Shown: positions 52,937 through 64,000, numbered from the stretch's first letter. The stretch is 64,000 nucleotides of DNA from Poecilobothrus nobilitatus (GCA_947095535.1 OX352774.1:246909825-246973824), one strand, 5' to 3'. Notes: generated from the letters alone by a model not told the origin. Numbers and translations: made by a program.

Positions 52937-53007
52937 TCTGTTCTGTTCTATTAATCTAATTATTCTGTTCTGTTCTATTAATCTGTTCTATTAATCTAAT
53001 TATTCTA
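52937..53007. repeat. Tandem array of a CTGTTCTATTAATCTAATTATT unit
   Basis: Three full or partial units of about 22-31 bp, with CTGTTCTATTAATCT as the common core. Confidence 0.8.
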
Positions 53008-53029
53008 TAAAATGCGTATTATTCTGATT

Positions 53030-53150
53030 TTTGTAACCAACTTTAGATCTCTCCAAACAACTTTTTTTTTACATATACATACTTTAAATAGTGGAGGTAC
53101 CAAAACCCCCACTAAACCAATTATTGAAACACTGATTTTGAAACCACCTC
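53030..53150. repeat. Dispersed repeat, copy 2
   Basis: Shares TTGTAACCAAC at its start and TTATTGAAACACTGATTTTG plus AACCACC at its end with 39341-39500. A further partial echo (CCTCACTGAACAAATTATT) follows at about 53260. Confidence 0.55.
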
Positions 53151-53360
53151 TAAAATTCTTCCTCATTTTATCTTATCCATATACATATCTCCATTAATTG
53201 ATTTGAAATGAGTATGTAAAAAAAAGACATTAGAAAGAATGGGGCTGTTGTCTCCAAATCCTCACTGAACAAATTATTATCATCTCAAAAATCAAAAATT
53301 TTTAATTATTTATTATTAATTTGCATTTAAAAATTTTAAACTTCAGTTTTATTAGGTCTA

Positions 53361-53555
53361 CAGGGGCCTCAGTGGCCCAGTGGGTAAGAGCGTAAAAAAT
53401 ACGCTGTAAACACCGAGGGAGTGTGGGTTCAAATCCCACACACGTCGTAAGAGTTATTCCTCCTTACAATATTTACAGCCACGCCTGAACAGGAAAGGCT
53501 GTGTAATTTCCTGTCCACATTTATGTGGCAGAGAAATGCATTATAAAAAAAAAAA
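53361..53555 (+). mobile_element. tRNA-derived SINE with perfect target-site duplication
   Basis: A complete element of about 195 bp: head GGGGCCTCAGTGGCCCAGTG with A box, B box in GTGGGTTCAAATCCCAC, unique body (TTTACAGCCACGCCTGAACA, ATTTATGTGGCAG), then a run of A. It is bounded by identical ATTAGGTCTA at 53351-53360 and 53556-53565, a 10-bp target duplication. No acceptor-stem pairing exists, so it is not a tRNA gene. It is the best reference copy of the family in this window. Confidence 0.9.
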
Positions 53556-53565
53556 ATTAGGTCTA

Positions 53566-54546
53566 TATCAAAATAACAAATTTAAATACAGTCATAAATT
53601 ATTTTAACGTCATCATCATTATCATAATGAAGAACACTACACCAACCTTATTACGTAACCAACAACAAAAATATCATCTACAAAAAAATGATGCCAATTT
53701 CATATTTTGCCTACAAGATGTTATGCGAAGTATATCATATTATTCATTGCTAAATGTATTTTTATATTAACTGACTTTATGCCAAATATCTTTTTGTGAA
53801 ATAGATTTACTATTTCGGGCCAACTGGAGTGCTCCCACCTTGATCAAAAAGTTAAAAAAAAATGTTTAAAATAAAAATATAAAAATACAACATGGCCAAA
53901 TAAAGGATTAAATATAAACAGGTTTAAAACATTTAATAGATCCTATATTAACCTTTTTTTTTTTCAAAATTGTTTAAATTATAGAACATTAAAAGAACTT
54001 GATAATTATGAAAAAGAATAAACAAATAAATTTATGTCATGATACTAATTTAAAAATAATATAATTAAAATATTACAAGGATTTAAAAAAAAAAAAAACA
54101 GTTTTAACTTTTTCTAATATGTATCTAATATTAAAGAAAAATGAAGTTAATTACTTTTGCGCAATAAATAACATTAAACATACAAAAAAAAAATAAAAAA
54201 ACAAAAACTAAATTTAAGTCATATTTTACTTCCGTTTATAACAATTATTTACCACCTTGCACTTGATGTTTTTCTTTTATAATAAGTTTTAAGGAAAATT
54301 TTATTTTCTACCCCAAAACTACGAAAATAAAAACGAAAGAAAAGCGAAAAAAAATGTAATAATTTTTTTTTGTTTTTCTTTATACATACATAATTTGTAA
54401 TTTTATTTTATTTAATATAAATTAAATAATAGCCAAAAATTAAATAAAGACATGATTGTTCAAATCGTGTTAAACGCAATAATTACATGCCTCGCATGCT
54501 TTTAAGCTATGAGGTAATGAATACCCAATAATTCACCATCCGTTGG
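53566..54546. other. Spacer before the PVEK gene promoter module
   Basis: AT-rich, no gene seen. From 54547 the sequence is shared with the module at the right end of the window. Confidence 0.5.
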
Positions 54547-55149
54547 TTACAATATGAATAGAAAAATTACAGGTAATATGCAAAAAATTTTAAACTTAGT
54601 TATATGTATTAAGTGAAAGTAATTAAAAATTCTTGAGGAAATTTTATTTTTCTTTCCAATATTCATTTAATTTTTTATTTTTATTTCCTTAATGTGTTCA
54701 TTTGAAAAATAAGTATATTATTTTTTTAATTTGATTATATTATATTAATTTTTATTATTTTGTAATTTTTCTATATTTCATCTATGTATATTTAATTTTT
54801 TTGTTTTCCTTAAATTATGAATATTTCATCCCCTTCACACGTTTAAATTAAATTATTTGTACCGAAATAGGCAAAAATTAAAAAAATTAAAAGAAAAATT
54901 AGAAAAAGCATTTTATTAGTTTATAATAATTTTTCATTAAACGTATATAAAGGTGCTGTCGTCTATTGTTAAAATCAAATTGAATTCGATCTCGGTTTAA
55001 TTCAGTCATCAAATAAAATATTCTTATATTTTAAAAGTTATTTAAAAAAAATTGAAAAATAATATAAAAAAGAAAATTAATATAATTTGAAGTTTTCTTT
55101 TCAAAAATAAATCTAGTGAAAAAATAGTGTTGTCGTTATGAAGCTATCG
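54547..55149 (+). repeat. Duplicated module, copy 1: upstream region, promoter, 5'UTR and exon 1
   Basis: This sequence recurs from about 63073 in the same orientation with only scattered differences and small indels. The match continues into the intron beyond 55149. It marks one half of a tandem gene duplication. Confidence 0.9.
54944..54951 (+). promoter_or_regulatory. TATA box of the PVEK-repeat gene
   Basis: TATATAAA followed by GG, conserved exactly in the second copy (63489-63496). An initiator-like TCAAAT with its A at 54977 lies about 33 nt downstream. A better initiator word, TCAGTC at 55002, is too far for this TATA. Transcription would give a 5'UTR of about 160 nt. Confidence 0.6.
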
Positions 55150-58003
55150 GTGAGTTATTAGTGAAATAATTAAAATATAAATACAAATAAGGATTAAAAT
55201 CAACTTACTATAATGGGATTACAATAAAAGGATTATATCAATTAAATTAAAGGATATTAAAGAATTTTACTTAGAGAAATATTTAATATAATTAAAATTC
55301 TTATTATTTGGCATTGGTCAAATATAAATTCAAGTGTTTAAAAATTGAACTTTATTTCAAAGTTTAGTTTGTGTCCAATTGACCAATGGAAATTATTATA
55401 ATAGTGAATTAATTTACACTTATTACTTTTTATAAATTAAAATAAATTGTTGTAGTTTTGATAAAACTATTCTAAAACACAAAAAACTATTCTAAAAAAA
55501 ATACTCTGGATAAATTACAAAATTTTGAATTAAAAATTTCAATATTTTTCATAATTTATTCCTACCCCGTACTTACTTAATACTATATACATTAACTTTA
55601 ACTTTTAAAAATTACTTAACTTTTACTTTATAAATTCTAATTTATTTATATTTCTAGTGGTTTGTTATTTGTGTGCTATCAATTTTGATTGTGGAATCAT
55701 TGGCTAAAAATGCAAAGAAGAGTAATTCAAAAGAAGTTTCTGGAAAATCTGACAAGAAAACTGTATCTACAAAACGATCATCGCTATTTAATGGAAATAC
55801 TACATCAGATTCACTAAAAAGTGAAACAATTACAACATCTAAACCAGCAGCTCAAAGGAAGAAACGTGGTTCTAGACATAAGGTTATTCATATTGTTGAT
55901 GCAAGTAATAATCGTAATCGAAAAAATCGTAATCTAAGACCATTTCAAGGACCGCCAGCACCATTAAAATATGATGATTCTGATGTTGGTTCATCTTCAC
56001 ATGAAACAGTAACTCATACTGATGAAATTTCTACTCATACATCATATGCTGATGAATCACCAACTTTACTTACTGATGAAGCAAAATCTCAAATTGAAAA
56101 AAGTTACGAAATGAATAAAAATCCATCTGGATCGGGAAATTTTGAACATATTCATTCACATCAATTTGATGAAGTCCAACCACAAGCTAGTAGTCATCAT
56201 ATTATGGAACATCATAAAGAAAAAATTAAAGTAAAACATCATCATCATCATCACCATCATAATCATGTTAAAGAAATTGTTAAAAAAGTTCCAGAACCAT
56301 ATCCAGTTGAGAAAATTGTACATGTTCCAAAACCATATCCAGTTGAAAAAATTATTGAAAAGAAAGTTCCATATCCAGTTGAAAAAATTGTAGAGAAAAA
56401 AGTTCCATATCCAGTTGAAAAAATTATTGAAAAGAAAGTTCCATACCCTGTTGAAAAAATTGTTCATGTTCCAGTTGAAAAAATTGTTCATGTTCCACAA
56501 CCATATCCAGTTGAAAAAATCGTTGAAAAGAAAGTACCTTATGAAAAAATTGTTGAAAAGAAAGTTCCATATCCTGTTGAAAAGATTGTTGAAAAAATTG
56601 TTGAAAAGAAAGTTCCGTATGCAGTAGAAAAAATTGTTGAAAAAATTGTTCATGTTCCAGTTGAAAAAATTGTTGAGAAAAAAATCCATGTTCCACAGCC
56701 ATATCCTGTTGAAAAAATTGTTGAAAAGAGAGTTCCATATCCAGTTGAAAAAATTGTTGAAAAGAAAATTCCATATCCAGTAGAAAAAATTGTTCATGTT
56801 CCAGTTGAAAAAATTGTTGAAAAAATTGTACATGTACCTGTTGAAAAAATTGTTCATATTCCAAAACCATATCCAGTTGAAAAAATTATTGAAAGAAAAG
56901 TACCTTATCCAGTTGAAAAAATCGTACATGTTCCAGTAGAAAAAATTGTTGAAAAAATTGTTGAAGTACCAAAACCATATCCAGTTAGAGTACCAGTTCA
57001 TATTTCAGTTCCAAAACCATATCCAGTTGAGAAAAAGATTCCAGTTCCTTATAAAGTTGAAGTAGAGAAAAAGGTTCCAGTTTTCATTCATTATAATCAA
57101 GCAGAACATCATCAAAGCTTTGATGGTGATTATGGTGATCATCATTCCAGTTACGAAATACATTCTTCATCATCTTCTGATAGTCATGGAGGTCATGGTG
57201 GTCATAGTGGACATAGTGGTCATGGAAGTCAAAGTGGAAACGGTGGTCATGGTGGTTATACAGGTTATGGATCAAAAGATGTAAGTGCCGCCCCTTCATC
57301 GTATATTTTTCATAGTGACTTACCACGCACTTCAAGATCCCAAAAATCCAAAAATTTAAATTATTTAAAAGCAAAATTAAGATCTCAACTAGAAAATCAA
57401 TCAATTTTTAACTTCGGCCGATTTCCAATTTCAACAGCAATATCAGCACCAGCCGCTGATGTTTCTACAAATAAATCATCAACAGCAACAAGTATAACAG
57501 GGCCATCAGCAGTAGGTGCAAATGATTCTACATCAAATATTATTTATGGTACTCGTAATTCATACCAGAATACAAATCAAAATATTAGTGACAGTAGTAG
57601 TAGTGCTACAACAAATCATCAAGCAACATGGCAAAATGCATATCAAGATTTCAATGTTGAAGAAAGTGCTCCACAACCAGTTGCTGTACGAAGAGATTCT
57701 AGTGAGCTTGAATCTTCAAATGAAATCGATAAGTTGAAAATGAATATACCAAATCAAGAATATTTTATGTTATCACAACCACAAGCATTAATTCAAGAAC
57801 AAAATTCAGTTGAACAACAAAATCAACAATATCAACATCAACAACAGCAACAATTACAAAATGAAGCATCACAAATTCAATATCAGTATATTCCAATACA
57901 ACCAGTACCATTTCAACCACAATCACTTGGAGTAGTTGGACAAATGGCACAACCACAATATTTTATTGGTAGTTTTTCACCAGCTAATAATGGTGCTGTA
58001 TAG
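55138..58003 (+). CDS. Secreted PVEK-repeat protein, probably cuticle or matrix
   Basis: Exon 1 codes only MKLS (55138-55149). A 508-nt GT-AG intron follows and exon 2 (55658-58003) continues in phase 0, giving 785 residues. Joined, the start reads [20 protein letters not shown], a signal peptide with likely cleavage after SLA. RKKR at 71-74 is a furin-type site. A His run lies at 198-205. Residues 215-478 carry 18 exact PVEK words in units such as [12 protein letters not shown] and HVPVEKIV. A Gly/His-rich part spans 513-546 and a Gln-rich tail about 712-772. There are no cysteines in the mature part that I can see and no membrane segment. A tiny first exon that splits the signal peptide after about four codons is typical of insect cuticle-protein genes. 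A structural role outside the cell is inferred; the exact family is not recognised. A tandem copy starts at 63682. Confidence 0.85.
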
Positions 58004-61000
58004 AAAAAAATAAATTTAAATTTATAAAATGTTAAAATAATTAAATTAAAAATAATACGATTTTTAATAATATAAATATGAAAAGAAAACTATAAGAATT
58101 TATACGGTAATTGTTAAATGTTTTATTTTAATATCGTATTTTAATTCTTTTTTTGTTTTTTTTTTTTATTTTTATAAAATAATAATATAGAATTTTATAT
58201 AAATTTAGCATTTAAATATATTAAAAATAAAATAGTTATCTACATGATATTTTATTATGTTAATTTGTATTTTATAAAATTATAGTTTTATATATTATTA
58301 AAATATGATAATTAAAATTTTGTGATAAAAATTCTTATTAAAAACCAAATAAAATTTATAAATTAACGTATTTTTTTTTATTTTTTACTCCTCTATGTCG
58401 CTATTATATATGATCCTTCTATAATCCTCCAGAAATTATTTTCTCAATAGTACAATTAAAAATTAAGCTAAAAATCTTTTCAGAACCATAATGCACAGCA
58501 AATCAAATCATCGCATAAATTTAATTACCTATGGATCAAAGAGACACTATTTTTCTTAGGAAAACCTTCACTTTTATAATTGAAAAAAAATTACAAACGT
58601 ACTAAGCCAATGCTGCCGAATACTATTGAACAGCTCTTGTGCAAAATATAAATATCGACTTAGTTGTAGTCCGTAAAATTTTAATATTTTAAAAGTTTCT
58701 TCAACCTTAAAAAACGCTCGTGTAAAAAATTATATAAAATAAGAGATATTATAATATTCATGACTAGGGGCCTCTGCTAATGTGTTATTAAATCTAATGT
58801 TGCATTCAAAATCATATGATCGAAAGCTACAGTTTAGGAAAAATGACAATTCGTATAACATCGCATATATTGTTTATTTTGAGACATACATATGTACTTA
58901 TTAAAAGATTTATGAAAAATCAAATATTAAACAAAATTTTAGCATAAACCACCCCTCATCCTTTTTACAGCGGGCTTGGGAACGTCAGTGGCGGACTTAT
59001 ATACATAATTTATCTGTCCTTTGTTAATTAGAATTTACTATTATTATTATTATTATGCTTTGATGTTATTAATGCTCCACCAGAAATTGCACTCTTATAA
59101 CTCATTCCTTATATGACTTAAAAATTGAAAAATGTGCATAATATATTGTTTTTCTAAAGTAAAATGTACTTATAATATTGTATATGTTTATTTCTGAGGT
59201 TTCATTTAAAGATTTGGATGTTTTTTTTTTTGAAATTATTTGAATTTTGCATTTCTTATTGTCAAGTCAAGTACTGCATAGTAATTACATACATACTCGT
59301 ATATTGCTGATTGCATGGAATGAATATTCTACAATCAAAAATCTAAAACCGTAACAAAAAATAAAGAAGTTCCCTTTTATTTTTTCTTTTTAGAATGTAC
59401 AAATCAAGTACATATGTAGTCTTAAGACGAAGTAAAGAGAAACAACAAATAATAATTAAAAAATAAAAAAATTGATCTTGTTATCTTCTTATCTCTAAAA
59501 ACAATAATAATTTTAAATAATTTTTCCTCTTTTTTATTTTCTCCTATTTTTGTCTTTTGAATTTTGTTTTTGTTTTTAGAGTATTCACGTTGAACAAAAA
59601 TATTAAGCATTTTTCTACGATTTTGAAACATCTCTGGACCAATCCAAACGAGTCGCTTTGAATCGGATTCATAATAACGGTTTTTTTTCTGCACTTTTCA
59701 TGTCCAACTGGATTCATTTTTATATGTGTGTATAAAAAAATTTCTTTTAAAAACAATAATAAATCTATGGATAAAATTTTTCTTACCCTCATAAAAATTT
59801 TTGTATAATTTTTTCTGTGTAAGCAAATGCCTAATTAGTTTGTAATAAAGAGAGGATTCGAGTAACGTGAAAGTAAACGTGGTCGTTAGAATGAAACGTG
59901 TGGTGGAAACCTCCAGGATGTTTCGTTCAATTGAATTGATATTTTTAGTATAATGATAATATTAAATACCAAATGCAATCACACGAAACATTCAAATGTG
60001 CTATATAGAATTAAACATTAGTTTAGGTGGGATATTTTGTGTGACTGTATTGTATTGTATAGAAAAAGCAAGTAACAAACAATAGAGAATAGAAAAGAAA
60101 TAGAAATAGAAATGCATAGGCAAATAGATGCAAATAGGTAGGTAGTATTAGGAAGGTATACATAAAAAATAAAAATAATGTTAATGTATATATGTAATTT
60201 TTGTATATGTACTTAATTATTTTTTTTATGTTTTCAATGTTCGAGCTACTTAAATTTTGTAAAAACTATGGATTGTCTTGAATAATTGAATTTAGTTATT
60301 TAGTATATTATTTTTTTAAATGTTTTTGTTTTGTTATATTAATATTATGTTAATTAATTCAACTATTTATTATAAATGTAATTTTATTTTATATCTATGT
60401 ATTTATTTTTTTGTATTGTTTTAGCTTTTATTAATTTTGAAAAATATTTCAATCTTTTGTTTTTCTTTTTAAACAGAATTTTTTTTCCAATTGGAAAATT
60501 AAAAGCTATTGCATTTCAATATACATACAAATGTATGTATGTATCTATGTATTTTCCAGTTGGCATTTTCCCTACTAAAATTAACTTTATTCTTTATTCT
60601 TTATTCTTTTTAACTTTATTCTTTATTCTTTTCGAACTTTTTTTTATTTATTTTTTAATGTATATATGTATATAATGTAGTATATTAATTTCTAGAATAA
60701 AATACTAAAAATCAATTGATTTGATGAAAACCAAATCAAAAAACTTAAATTTAACACTTGCTTACTAAATTTTAAATAAATGCATATTAAATTTTACATT
60801 GTGTTGTCAAGTGCAAAATTTTTAGCTCTTTCAAATTCATCGCTTTCAAATCCAAAATATTTTCGAAGCATATACATATTATTTTCACGTATGTACCTAT
60901 GGATATGTATACCTATGTATGTATATTACGTATAACAGTATGTATTGGTGAGTATTAGTAAATTTAGATAAAATGAAATTGAAAAAAATGGTCAAAAAAT

Positions 61001-63072
61001 TTTGTTCTACTTGAATACTTTATATAGTATATAGTTTTTACTTTCTTTATGCTATTACCCTATTACTCTATTATTTAAATAAACTTTTATAAAATTGTGT
61101 ACATATGTACCTATGTATGTATGGCGTATGAATGTATTATCCCAGAAAAATATTTGGTAGCATTATAGATTTTAATATTAATACAATATAGCAAGTAAAA
61201 TATACTTTTGTCATTTTAATGTAAATTATTGTATTAATATAATAAATAATAAGAATAATTAACGATTCCGTCCGTTTACATTGATCTTCTTGAATCTACT
61301 TTTTTCGTTACGTTTCACCTTTCTTTCAAATAAACTAATTTTGTGGTTTTTGTACTTTTAAAAATTCTTCTCTTTTTACACCAAAAATTTTAGATTTGAA
61401 AAAAAGTAACTCTATAACCCTATATAACTAAGAAAAACCGTTAACACACGTAAAACTATATTACCGGAAATTTAATTTTTATGTCTTACCAAAGAAAAAT
61501 TTGCACAGGTGCCTAAGTTACAGCAAATTTTGAATTTTTGAACCCTAATTGCTCATAAACAGGGGATGGTCGAAAAAAAATTTCTGAGCAAACTTATACT
61601 AATTCTAAAAGTTCTTTCTGCTCTCAAAATTTCAAGTTCCTATCTAAAAGTGTTCCGGAGTTATGAGGATAGAAAAATGAAGCAAAATTCGGTTTTCATA
61701 TAACGGTAAATTTAAATGCTAACTTTAAAAAAAATATTTAATTTTGATATTAATTTACAAAGATAAAAAAAATACTTGTCGAATGACGTTTTCATATTGA
61801 AAAAATGTTAATCAGAAGATGAGATATACGCATTTAAAAATAGGGCTTTTTCAAAGTTGAGGGGCTGCAACTCCATAACGGATGGGGCTACATGAAAAAG
61901 TTGTTCCACAAAATTGATTTTTTTATGAGATATATCTATAGTTAAAATTTTTTTTCTTATCTTTAACGGTGTGGAAGTTTTGTAAACAGACGGACGGACA
62001 GAGTGAAACTAATAAGCATATTTTTTTGGAAATGTGCTAAAAAGAATTTACTTTTTGAAGACAAATGTAACCGTGACTCGTGAGTGGTCTTCGTGAAGCG
62101 GATTCATCTTGAAAAGTGTAAACTTCTAACAGAGAGTTAGAAACGAAACGGACTCTAGTACCAGTTATCTTGAATATAATTGTTAGTATTAATGTGTGAG
62201 TTATTTTATATATTATAAAATAATATATTATAGATTATAAAAAAAAGCGTGTTTTCCTTCGTAAAAAAATTGTTTATTTCTAATATGGTAAGTATTTCGG
62301 TTGTTTGAAAAGAAGAAAATCAAATAAAAATAAAAAATAATTATGGAAAAGGAAAGGTATGTATGTATGTAATAAGATTTTATTATTTCAAAACATTTTA
62401 TTTTTAAGTAGCTGGTAAATGTAAAATATTTTTTTTTTTTAAATACAAAAATATATACATATGTACACATAGTATATATACCTACCTACTAAAAAAAAAA
62501 ATGTTTTTTAAAAAAATTTGATGTTTGAGACTTTGAGACTTTCAAATCGATTTACACTATTAAAATAATGTTACATCAACGGCACTTGGCAGCACTATGT
62601 CATACAAATTTTTTACAACAGCAAAAAGTTGTTTCCTCTTGTAATTCAGAATAGAGAAATTTGGTTTCGTTGTGTTGCCTAATACATAATACAACTAAAA
62701 GGTGTTGTGAATGGGAATAGCAGTATAGCACCCTTAATTAAAAAACCAAATTTTTCTAGCTGTCACTTTTCAAAAACATAATATTGACTAAAATTTCTTT
62801 CCCGACTATCTATTCTTGGTTTATTATTCAAAGTCTGTAGTTAAAAAACGTTAAGACTTAAAAAAGCTTGAATATGATGTATTAGTTAATTTTACCTATC
62901 ATTGAAAAACGTAACCTCTACGGGGAATACATACATACATACATATGTACATATATAAATTCTCAAAAAATAGTTGTCATTGAAATGTTGAAGATAATTT
63001 TTTGAGATATCATTTTAACCCCAGACAATTTACATACATTTATATAAATATTTTGATGGAAAGGCGGGCTTT
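58004..63072. other. Spacer between the PVEK gene and its downstream copy
   Basis: No gene is recognised. The first AATAAA after the stop lies at 58009-58014, with others near 58225 and 58345. A less AT-rich patch at 58385-59090 has no clear identity. CATA/GTAT microsatellites occur at 60870-61130 and 62930-62955. The segment 61400-62040 looks like an old interspersed repeat. Confidence 0.45.
61400..62040. repeat. Unassigned interspersed-repeat-like segment
   Basis: Less AT-rich than its surroundings, with words typical of insect interspersed repeats (CGGAGTTATGAGG, CAACTCCATAACGGATGGGG, GTAAACAGACGGACGGACAG). No coding frame or terminal repeats are visible. GTAAACAGACGGA also occurs near 15110. 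Confidence 0.35.
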
Positions 63073-63488
63073 GTTACAATGTGAATAGAAAAATTACAGA
63101 CAATATGCAAAAAAAAAAAAAATTTTATACTTAGTACATATGTGTTAAGTGAAAGTAATTAAAAATTCTTGAGGAAATTTTTTTTTTCTTTCCAATATTC
63201 ATTTAATTTTTTATTTTTATTTCCTTAATGTGTTCATTTGAAAAATAAGTATATTATTTTTTTAATTTGATTATATTAATTTTTTATTATGTATTTTTGT
63301 TGATTATATGTACATATGTATTTTTAATTTTATTTTATTTTTTTTTTGTTTTCCTTAAATTATGAAAATTTCATCCCCTTCACACGTTTAAATTAAATTA
63401 TTTATACCGAAATAGGCAAAAATTAAAAAAATTAAAAGAAAAATTAGAAAAAGCATTTTATTCGTTTATAATAATTTTTCATTAAACG

Positions 63489-63496
63489 TATATAAA
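63489..63496 (+). promoter_or_regulatory. TATA box of the downstream PVEK-type paralogue
   Basis: TATATAAAGGTGCTGTCGTC, identical to copy 1 over this stretch. Confidence 0.6.
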
Positions 63497-63681
63497 GGTG
63501 CTGTCGTCTATTGTTAAAATCAAATTGAATTCGATATCGGTTTAATTCAGTCATCAAATAAAATATTCTTATATTCTTTTATTTAATAAAAAATTGAAAA
63601 TAAAATAAAAAAGAAAATTATTATTATAATTTGAAGTTTTCTTTTCAAAAATAAATCTAGTCTCAAAATAGTGTTGACGCT

Positions 63682-64000
63682 ATGAAGTTATCGGTGAGTT
63701 ATTAGTGAAATAATTAAAATATAAATACAAATAAGGATTAAAATCAACTTACTATAATGGGATTACAATAAAAGGATTATATCAATTAAATTAAAGGATA
63801 TTAAAGAATTTTACTTAGAGAAATATTTAATATAACTTTAAACTTATTTCAAAGTCTAGTTTGTGTCCAATTGACGAACGAAAGTGACGGAAGTTATTAT
63901 AATAGTGAATTAATTTACACTTATTACTTTTTATAAATTAAATTAAATTGTTGTAGTTTACATAGAACTTTTCTAAAATACAAAAAAAAAAGTAATATAC
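63682..64000 (+). CDS. Start of a tandem paralogue of the PVEK gene (cut by the window end)
   Basis: ATG AAG TTA TCG (63682-63693) encodes MKLS as in the upstream gene, with one silent change (CTA to TTA), followed directly by GTGAGTTATT, the same donor. The intron runs on to the window end without its acceptor. The rest of the protein is outside, so its repeats and length are unknown. The upstream promoter and 5'UTR are conserved as well. Confidence 0.75.

Larger units (their letters stand above)
63073..64000 (+). repeat. Duplicated module, copy 2: promoter, 5'UTR, exon 1 and intron
   Basis: Nearly identical to 54547-55490 in order and orientation. Compared with copy 1 it lacks about 55 bp of intron (near 55300-55357 in copy 1) and has minor changes elsewhere. 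The match runs to the window end. Confidence 0.9.

Noticed and set aside
53361..53450. Possible tRNA gene with good A and B boxes
   Set aside because: There is no acceptor-stem pairing, it is followed by a repeat-family body and A tail, and flanked by a target-site duplication; it is a SINE. The same holds for 50170-50358 and 26427-26538.
55673..55675. Start of the PVEK protein at this GTG
   Set aside because: It is an in-frame valine codon; the upstream micro-exon with ATG completes a proper signal peptide and is conserved in the second copy.
56415..56870. Further open frames in other phases within the repeat region
   Set aside because: They are periodic shadows of the same repeated coding sequence.
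56156..57001. 281-codon open frame on the minus strand, opposite the PVEK repeats, rich in Asn, Phe and Trp
   Set aside because: It is the mirror of the repeated sense codons (GTTGAAAAAATT and similar), has no signal peptide, domain or promoter, and its repeats exactly follow the sense repeat.
1..64000. CRISPR arrays, operons, ribosome binding sites, integrated phage
   Set aside because: The window is eukaryotic; no regularly spaced identical repeats with unique spacers and no prokaryotic gene organisation are seen.

Overview
The window is a very AT-rich (roughly four fifths A+T by eye) stretch of an insect nuclear genome, most likely a fly (Diptera). The signs are spliced genes with GT-AG introns, orthologues of conserved animal genes, tRNA-derived SINEs, RNase H-bearing non-LTR retrotransposon relics, MITEs, and abundant ATGT/CATA-type microsatellites and homopolymer runs. 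No species can be named from sequence alone.

Layout. (1) 1-4169: AT-rich DNA with a retrotransposon relic at 379-732. (2) 4170-7427, minus: an intact seven-exon SMARCAD1/Etl1-type Snf2 chromatin remodeller (840 aa after joining exons). (3) 9793-13937, minus: a seven-exon MIF4G-domain translation factor of the CTIF/MIF4GD/PAIP1 type (546 aa). It carries a PAM2 poly(A)-binding-protein motif on its own 94-nt exon, and a TIR element sits in one intron. (4) About 14-54 kb: a gene desert in which I find no intact gene. It holds TIR elements at 17495-18012, 27167-27332 and 29901-30403, two foldback-like structures at 36250-36830 and 43882-44362, a tRNA-headed SINE family (25125, 26427, 48138, 50170, 53361), a tRNA-Trp-like 3' half at 22882-22930, and non-LTR relics at 18890-19480 and 52072-52238. 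(5) 55138-58003, plus: a gene for a secreted 785-aa protein with a hidden four-codon first exon, a signal peptide, a furin-like site, a long PVEK-repeat region, and His-, Gly/His- and Gln-rich parts. It looks like a cuticle or extracellular-matrix structural protein. (6) From about 63070 to the window end, the promoter, 5'UTR, four-codon exon 1 and intron of this gene recur almost unchanged. A tandem paralogue therefore starts at 63682 and continues beyond the window.

The remodeller and the MIF4G gene are housekeeping-type neighbours on the same strand with no visible functional link. The PVEK gene and its copy form the start of a tandem array of secreted structural-protein genes driven by matching TATA promoters. 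The most notable points are the duplicated promoter-exon module, the PAM2 exon with a phase-matched alternative acceptor, and the two repeat-armed foldback elements.
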